This document shows positions 7,697 through 11,572 of a stretch of DNA of 11,572 bases, piece after piece (the first letter of the stretch is position 1; each line of letters begins with the position of its first letter). The translations under genes were made by a program, and so were the position numbers. The stretch is taken from assembly GCA_964246705.1 (NCBI GenBank), contig CAXTRQ010000187.1:1-11572 (forward strand), written 5' to 3'. The notes under the pieces are model-generated. The model saw only the letters and a program-made list of their open reading frames with translations. It ran no database searches and was not told the DNA's origin. The DNA is from DASZCR01 sp964246705. Its GTDB lineage: Bacteria > Acidobacteriota > Blastocatellia > Pyrinomonadales > Pyrinomonadaceae.

Positions 7697-9872
7697 CGAC
7701 ATCGAGCACGCCGGGAACTTTGCGAATTGAAGTCATCACTTTATCGAGGTGCTTAACGTCGAAGACCTCGACCGTGACTTCAATGCGCCCCTTATTATCG
7801 GAGGCGACCGTGGCACGCGCATCGCGGATGCCGGTCTTCATGTCGGAGATAGCTCCGGTGATACCGGCGATCATTCCCGTGCGGTTCTCCGTGATGGCGA
7901 GCAGCTTGACGGCGTATGAAGCCTCTGCTTCGCGCCCAGCCCATTCGACCTCGACGATGCGCTCCGGGTTGACCATCAACTGCTGCACGTTCTTACAGCG
8001 CTTGGCATGGACGACGACGCCTTTGCCGAGCGTCACGTAGCCGATAATCTCTTCGCCGCGCACGGGGCTACAACAACGCGCACGCGCGACGAGCAAATCG
8101 TCTATCCCGCGCACGACGATTGAATCGTCGCCGAGACGGATCAGCCGCATGACGGCCTGCACGCCTGCCGTCATGCCGCTCCGCAGACGCGATTCTTTCT
8201 TCTCGTCCAGTTCGGCGAATTTATCAGGGCCGAGCAGTCTGGCGATAATGTTGCGCGGTACGAGTTTGCCGTAGCCGACGGCGGCCAGCAAATCGTCTAC
8301 GCGCCCGTAACCGTAATCGTTGGCGATGCGCTTGAAATCGCCGTTCGAGTCGCCCAGCAATTTCTTCATCGAGAGTTGAAAGCGGGTGGCTTCCTTCTCG
8401 AAGAGTTTGCGACCAATCTCGATACTTTCGGCGCGCTGTTGCTCGGCGACCCAGTGGCGGACGCGGTTGCGCGCGCGGGACGTGACGACGAAGTTAAGCC
8501 AATCGCGCGACGGGTGCGCGTTCGGGCTAGTCAGAATTTCGACGACATCGCCGTTCTGAATCGTCCCTCTCAAAGGAATGATGCGCCCGTTGACGCGCGC
8601 GCCCGTGCAAGTATTTCCGACCTCTGTGTGAATCGTATAGGCAAAGTCCACGGGCGTCGCGCCGCGCGGCAGTTGGATAACTTTGCCCATCGGCGTGAAG
8701 GCATAGACATCCTTCGGATACAAATCGAGTTTGAGGGATTCGAGGAAGTCGCGCGAGTCTTTGACCTCCTGCGACCATTCGACGAGCGAGCGCAACCACT
8801 GGAAAGCTGCGTCATCGTCGCGCGCGCCGCGCTTCCCTTCTTTATATTTCCAGTGCGCCGCCACGCCCTCTTCAGCGATGCGGTGCATCTCGTCCGTGCG
8901 AATCTGAACCTCGAAGGGTTGCGCTTTTGCGCCGATGACGGAGGTGTGAAGCGATTGATACAGGTTGTCGCGCGGCGTGGCGATCCAGTCTTTAATGCGA
9001 CCCGGCACGGGCTGCCAAGCGTTGTGAATGACGCCGAGTGCCGCGTAACAATAGCGCACCTCGTTCGGCGTGATGACGCGCACAGCAACGAGATCGTAAA
9101 CTTGATCCAGCGCGACTTTCTGCCGCTTCAATTTCTTCCAGATGGAATAGAGCCGTTTGACTCGCCCTTCGACCTGAATGATCGGAACTTCCGCCTCTTT
9201 CATCTGCTCTTCAATGCGCGTGGTGACGCCCTTCAGGAAAGCTTCGTGCTCCGGTCGGCGCTGTTCGAGTAGCGAGGCCAGTTCCCTGTAATCTTCCGGG
9301 TGAAGATGCTGAAAGGCTAAATCTTCCAGTTCGCCGCGCAGGCGACCCATGCCGAGCCGGTGTGCGATGGGCGCGAAAATATCGAGCGTCTCCTGTGCGA
9401 TGCGGCGTCGCTTTTCCGGTTTGAGAAATCCGAGCGTACGCATGTTGTGGAGACGGTCAGCCAATTTGACGAGTACGACGCGCACATCGTCAACCATCGC
9501 GAGCAACATTTTGCGCACGTTCTCGGCCTGCTGCTCCTCCTTCGACTGGTTGCTGATCTGTGCAATTTTGGTCAGACCTTCGACGAGGTGCGCAATCTCT
9601 TCGCCGAAATACTGTTTAATAATCTCAGGCTCGACGAGCGTATCTTCGACAACATCGTGCAGCAGCCCCGTCGCCACGGAGACTTCGTCGAGACGCATGT
9701 CCGCGAGGATGTTGGCGACTTCCAGCGGGTGTACGAGATAAGGTTCGCCCGAAGCGCGCGTCTGCCCCTTATGCTCGCGCGCGGAGAAAAAGTAGGCGCG
9801 ACGCAACAGGTCGAGGTCGGCCTGCGGGTGGTTGCGACCAACTTTTTCAACGATTTCCTCGATGCGAATCAT
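7674..9872 (-). CDS. rel: Bifunctional (p)ppGpp synthetase/hydrolase, long RelA-SpoT homologue
   Basis: It makes and degrades the stringent-response alarmone (p)ppGpp from GTP/GDP and ATP on starved ribosomes. The 732 residues include all domains of a long RSH protein. The HD hydrolase has H48, H72-D73 and E76-D77 (HDVVED) and KLADRLHNMRTL (136-147). The synthetase has YDLVAVRVI (259-267), GRIKDWIATPRDNLYQSLHT (291-310) and EVQIRT (321-326). TGS spans about 388-448, followed by helical and zinc-finger-like regions with ARCCSP (C600, C601), H622 and C626, then ACT (about 655-732). The RIKD loop at 292-295 corresponds to the RxKD form of bifunctional enzymes rather than the acidic form of synthetase-only RelA. 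With HDxxED intact, both activities are expected. No Shine-Dalgarno precedes the ATG; the start fits the usual family N-terminus. Its neighbours are ridA and a TPR lipoprotein gene. Confidence 0.96.
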   Translation of the reverse strand: MIRIEEIVEKVGRNHPQADLDLLRRAYFFSAREHKGQTRASGEPYLVHPLEVANILADMRLDEVSVATGLLHDVVEDTLVEPEIIKQYFGEEIAHLVEGLTKIAQISNQSKEEQQAENVRKMLLAMVDDVRVVLVKLADRLHNMRTLGFLKPEKRRRIAQETLDIFAPIAHRLGMGRLRGELEDLAFQHLHPEDYRELASLLEQRRPEHEAFLKGVTTRIEEQMKEAEVPIIQVEGRVKRLYSIWKKLKRQKVALDQVYDLVAVRVITPNEVRYCYAALGVIHNAWQPVPGRIKDWIATPRDNLYQSLHTSVIGAKAQPFEVQIRTDEMHRIAEEGVAAHWKYKEGKRGARDDDAAFQWLRSLVEWSQEVKDSRDFLESLKLDLYPKDVYAFTPMGKVIQLPRGATPVDFAYTIHTEVGNTCTGARVNGRIIPLRGTIQNGDVVEILTSPNAHPSRDWLNFVVTSRARNRVRHWVAEQQRAESIEIGRKLFEKEATRFQLSMKKLLGDSNGDFKRIANDYGYGRVDDLLAAVGYGKLVPRNIIARLLGPDKFAELDEKKESRLRSGMTAGVQAVMRLIRLGDDSIVVRGIDDLLVARARCCSPVRGEEIIGYVTLGKGVVVHAKRCKNVQQLMVNPERIVEVEWAGREAEASYAVKLLAITENRTGMIAGITGAISDMKTGIRDARATVASDNKGRIEVTVEVFDVKHLDKVMTSIRKVPGVLDVERVQGVA

Positions 9873-9891
9873 AAGAATTTGCGGTTTTAAA

Positions 9892-9952
9892 TTTTGATTT
9901 GCGATTGCGCCAGATAAGTTAGATGCCCCGCTTTTTCAATCGTAAATCAAAA
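9892..9952. repeat. AT-rich inverted repeat upstream of rel
   Basis: TTTTGATTTGCGATTG (9892-9907) pairs with CAATCGTAAATCAAAA (9937-9952) at 15 of 16 positions, with a 29-base spacer. Further ATC/TAAA-rich words continue to 9975. The composition differs sharply from the GC-rich coding sequence around it. It may be a dispersed intergenic palindrome, or an operator, since it covers the candidate rel promoter. Confidence 0.6.
9911..9939 (-). promoter_or_regulatory. Weak candidate rel promoter
   Basis: TTGAAA (complement of 9934-9939) is followed after 17 bases by TATCTG (complement of 9911-9916). The -35 matches five of six bases, the -10 only three. It lies within the AT-rich inverted repeat and would give a leader of about 30 bases with no Shine-Dalgarno. 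Confidence 0.25.
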
Positions 9953-9976
9953 ATCGCTAATCTAAAACAAAATTTT

Positions 9977-10010
9977 AGGTGATGCCCGACGAGAAAGTCG
10001 GGCATCACCT
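9977..10010 (-). terminator. Strong intrinsic terminator candidate after the TPR lipoprotein gene
   Basis: AGGTGATGCCCGAC (9977-9990) and GTCGGGCATCACCT (9997-10010) form a perfect 14-bp stem with a six-base loop. On the minus strand the stem is followed by AAAATTTTGTTTTAG. The T-rich part is offset by four A residues, so termination may be less efficient than for a textbook site. On the plus strand no T tract follows. Confidence 0.65.
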
Positions 10011-10016
10011 GAAGGG

Positions 10017-10060
10017 AGGCCGTCTGTGGCCGGAAGCCAGAGATTGCAGCAGACCGGCCT
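10017..10060. other. Hairpin with a competing fold, upstream of the 14-bp terminator
   Basis: On the minus strand AGGCC-G-GTCTG pairs with CAGAC-GGCCT (10 pairs, one bulged G). An alternative 6-bp stem pairs GGCCGG (complement of 10054-10059) with CCGGCC (complement of 10028-10033) and excludes the first. It lies 19 bases after the TPR gene stop and six bases before the terminator stem. The two folds together resemble a switchable leader or 3' element, but no ligand or riboswitch class was recognised. Confidence 0.45.
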
Positions 10061-10079
10061 GTTTTAAGCTTTTAAAATT

Positions 10080-10937
10080 CTAGCTGGCGGGAGGGGTCGG
10101 AGACTTTTTGGCTTCCTCTTCCGCTTTCTTCTTGTTGGCTGCCTCTTCGTTGAGGCGCGTTTGAATGACTTCGGCCTCGTCAGCCTGCTTGTCATAATCG
10201 GCCTTCTGATCGGCCTTGCCTTCCATCTGCGACAGCTTCGCCATCTCACGCAGGAGGTTTGTCTTATACGACCACGCGCCCGGATTATTGGCGTTGAGAT
10301 CAATGGCTTTTTGCACCAGTTCCAGCCCCTTCTGCACGCAGGTCAGAGCCTGATCGAAGTCGGCCTGATTCGCAGGCTTCTTGTATTCGACGATGACCTT
10401 GTCGGCCTTCTCGACGGTGGCCTTGTTCTCTTTTTGGTCGGTGATATTGTAGGAGCAGTTCCACTGTTTACTGGCGAGAATCGTGTAAGCGTCCGAACGC
10501 TTTTCCTTCGGCGCAGACTCCAGACTGGCGCGCTGCATGAGCCAGCCGTTTTCCTTCTCTTCATCTCGCATCTGGCGATAGAGATAGGTCACGGCGGTAA
10601 AAGCGTCGTCGTTGTTCGGGTCTTGGGCGAGAACTTTTTTATAAGCCTCAATCGCCGCGTTGGCTTTGGCGAGATTCTCCGGCGTATCCACGCCCGGCTT
10701 GTACTGCTGTTGAATTGAGCGGGCGATAAAGATCGGCGCATACTTCTGGTCAGGATCGAGCGCGAGAGCTTCCTCGAACTTTGCTTGCGCGTCGGCGAAT
10801 TTGCCGTCCTTGTAAGCCCGTGCGCCTTCGTTGAGCGAGTTCTTGGCGCGAATTTTGTTCACCACACTGCAACCTGAACCAGTTGCGAGCACGACGACAA
10901 GGAGCAGTAAAGTTGTCCCGGCTTGAGAGAGTTTCAT
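10080..10937 (-). CDS. TPR-repeat protein, probable lipoprotein, function unknown
   Basis: The 285-residue protein begins MKLSQAG, has a hydrophobic stretch (8-19) and a cysteine at 23 in GSGCS. The cysteine context suggests a lipoprotein, although the -3 residue is Gly rather than the usual Leu. TPR-like helical pairs are visible at about 35-66 (EGARAYKDGKFADAQAKFEE), 91-122 (AAIEAYKKVLAQDPNNDDAF) and 194-227 (KGLELVQKAIDLNANNPGAW). The C-terminus (about 246-278) is rich in Ala, Glu and Lys, likely coiled coil, and ends in a Pro-rich tail. TPR lipoproteins usually scaffold envelope complexes; the partner here is unknown. The ATG has GGGAG 11 bases upstream. The exbD-like gene precedes it by 128 bp on the same strand, so the two may share a transcript; a strong terminator candidate follows. 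Confidence 0.8.
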   Translation of the reverse strand: MKLSQAGTTLLLLVVVLATGSGCSVVNKIRAKNSLNEGARAYKDGKFADAQAKFEEALALDPDQKYAPIFIARSIQQQYKPGVDTPENLAKANAAIEAYKKVLAQDPNNDDAFTAVTYLYRQMRDEEKENGWLMQRASLESAPKEKRSDAYTILASKQWNCSYNITDQKENKATVEKADKVIVEYKKPANQADFDQALTCVQKGLELVQKAIDLNANNPGAWSYKTNLLREMAKLSQMEGKADQKADYDKQADEAEVIQTRLNEEAANKKKAEEEAKKSPTPPAS

Positions 10938-10999
10938 TGATTTAATGGCTCCCGAAAATTTTGATAGAAGCGAGCAGAGCGGCCAGAGAAAGAGCTAAC

Positions 11000-11050
11000 A
11001 ACATTCCGCCACCAGTTTCGCTCATGAAGTGAAAATGACGGCGGAATGTT
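11000..11050. other. 11-bp perfect inverted repeat between exbD-like and TPR genes
   Basis: AACATTCCGCC (11000-11010) and GGCGGAATGTT (11040-11050) are exact reverse complements with a 29-base spacer. The spacer has a further weak TTTC/GAAA pairing. It begins 15 bases after the exbD-like stop. On the minus strand it is followed by GTTAGCTCTTTCTCT, a weak T-rich stretch, so it may be an inefficient terminator or a processing stem between the two genes. Confidence 0.55.
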
Positions 11051-11065
11051 CCGAAGAGTCTGCTT

Positions 11066-11569
11066 TTATGGCTCAAGCAGTTCTGTTTGCAAGCCGACGG
11101 GGTTCGCACCCGCGCCCTTCACGGCGTCAATGACCTTAACCACTTCGCCGTATTGAAACGATTGGGGAGCTTTCAGGAAGACCGTCCTTTCGATACGTTC
11201 GTCAGGCGGAAGGTCTGGACGGTTCTCGTAGCCCAGCTTGAAATCATTGGTGTCGCGGCGCTCTTTGAATTCCTGAGCCAGCCGCGCGGCAACCGGGCCG
11301 GGTTCGTTTACAGACGCTTCGGCAATCTGCGTCTGTCCACGCGTGAGAGTGACCTTCAAATCTTTAGAGATGGCGACGCTCAGCGTGCGCGGACTCTGCT
11401 TGGCGGCTGAACTTAACTCGTCGCTCTTTTCCGGCACGAGCGTTTTGAAACGCGCCGGTTTGAGCGGCGTGATGACCATGAAGATAATCAACAGCACCAG
11501 CAAAATATCAATCAACGGCGTGACGTTAATGTTTGGCGAAGCGCCGCCGCCGCCTGAACTCATTCCCAT
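11066..11569 (-). CDS. exbD: ExbD/TolR-family biopolymer transport protein (start at window edge)
   Basis: ExbD/TolR proteins pair with an ExbB/TolQ proton channel to energise outer-membrane uptake or envelope maintenance through TonB or TolA. The protein has a short Gly-rich cytoplasmic N-terminus, then INVTPLIDILLVLLIIFMV (14-32) with D21 in the place of the proton-carrying Asp of ExbD. A periplasmic domain follows, ending with FLKAPQSFQYGEVVKVIDAV (131-150) and KGAGANPVGL. At 167 residues it is somewhat longer than the usual 135-145, with an extra charged segment around 104-128. ATG at 11567-11569 or 11561-11563 could be the start, but the frame stays open to the edge, so a start just outside is possible. 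An exbB/tolQ partner probably lies to the right. ExbD and TolR cannot be told apart from this alone. Confidence 0.9.
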   Translation of the reverse strand: MGMSSGGGGASPNINVTPLIDILLVLLIIFMVITPLKPARFKTLVPEKSDELSSAAKQSPRTLSVAISKDLKVTLTRGQTQIAEASVNEPGPVAARLAQEFKERRDTNDFKLGYENRPDLPPDERIERTVFLKAPQSFQYGEVVKVIDAVKGAGANPVGLQTELLEP

Positions 11570-11572
11570 AAC

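Overview
The window reads as a chromosomal housekeeping segment from a Gram-negative bacterium of moderately high G+C content. An ExbD/TolR-type protein and two lipoprotein signal peptides point to a diderm envelope. The mix of genes, the spacious intergenic regions full of inverted repeats and the TPR lipoprotein suggest Acidobacteriota, perhaps the Blastocatellia. That assignment is an inference from style and not from any marker comparison. No mobile element, CRISPR array, phage gene or clear sign of recent transfer was seen.

Layout. Every gene is on the minus strand except rpmB. Read in the minus direction from the right edge, the order is: an exbD/tolR-like gene (its start lies at the window edge), a TPR lipoprotein, a long bifunctional (p)ppGpp synthetase/hydrolase (rel), ridA, then (on the plus strand) rpmB for ribosomal protein L28, a parvulin-type peptidyl-prolyl isomerase lipoprotein, an ABC-F ATPase, tRNA-Val(GAC), thrS, and infC running off the left edge. 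The thrS-infC order matches the widespread thrS-infC-rpmI-rplT cluster, so rpmI and rplT probably lie just outside the window.

Theme. Most of the genes serve translation or its control: IF3, threonyl-tRNA synthetase, tRNA-Val, an ABC-F ribosome-associated ATPase, L28 and Rel. RidA detoxifies reactive imines from amino-acid metabolism. The other three are envelope proteins (ExbD, TPR lipoprotein, PPIase lipoprotein).

The most interesting content is in the non-coding parts, where several translation genes appear to carry their own leader-type control. (1) infC appears to start with AUC behind a strong Shine-Dalgarno, the rare-start logic used for IF3 autoregulation elsewhere. (2) rpmB has an extended -10 promoter followed by a 10-bp hairpin and six T residues before its ribosome binding site, which looks like a transcription attenuator. 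(3) thrS has a long leader with an 11-codon reading frame containing four Thr codons. (4) The ABC-F gene has no Shine-Dalgarno of its own and is preceded, one base away, by a 32-codon upstream frame that has one. (5) The rel upstream region holds two tandem hairpins with a competing fold and an AT-rich inverted repeat. These are readings from sequence alone and need expression or comparative evidence.
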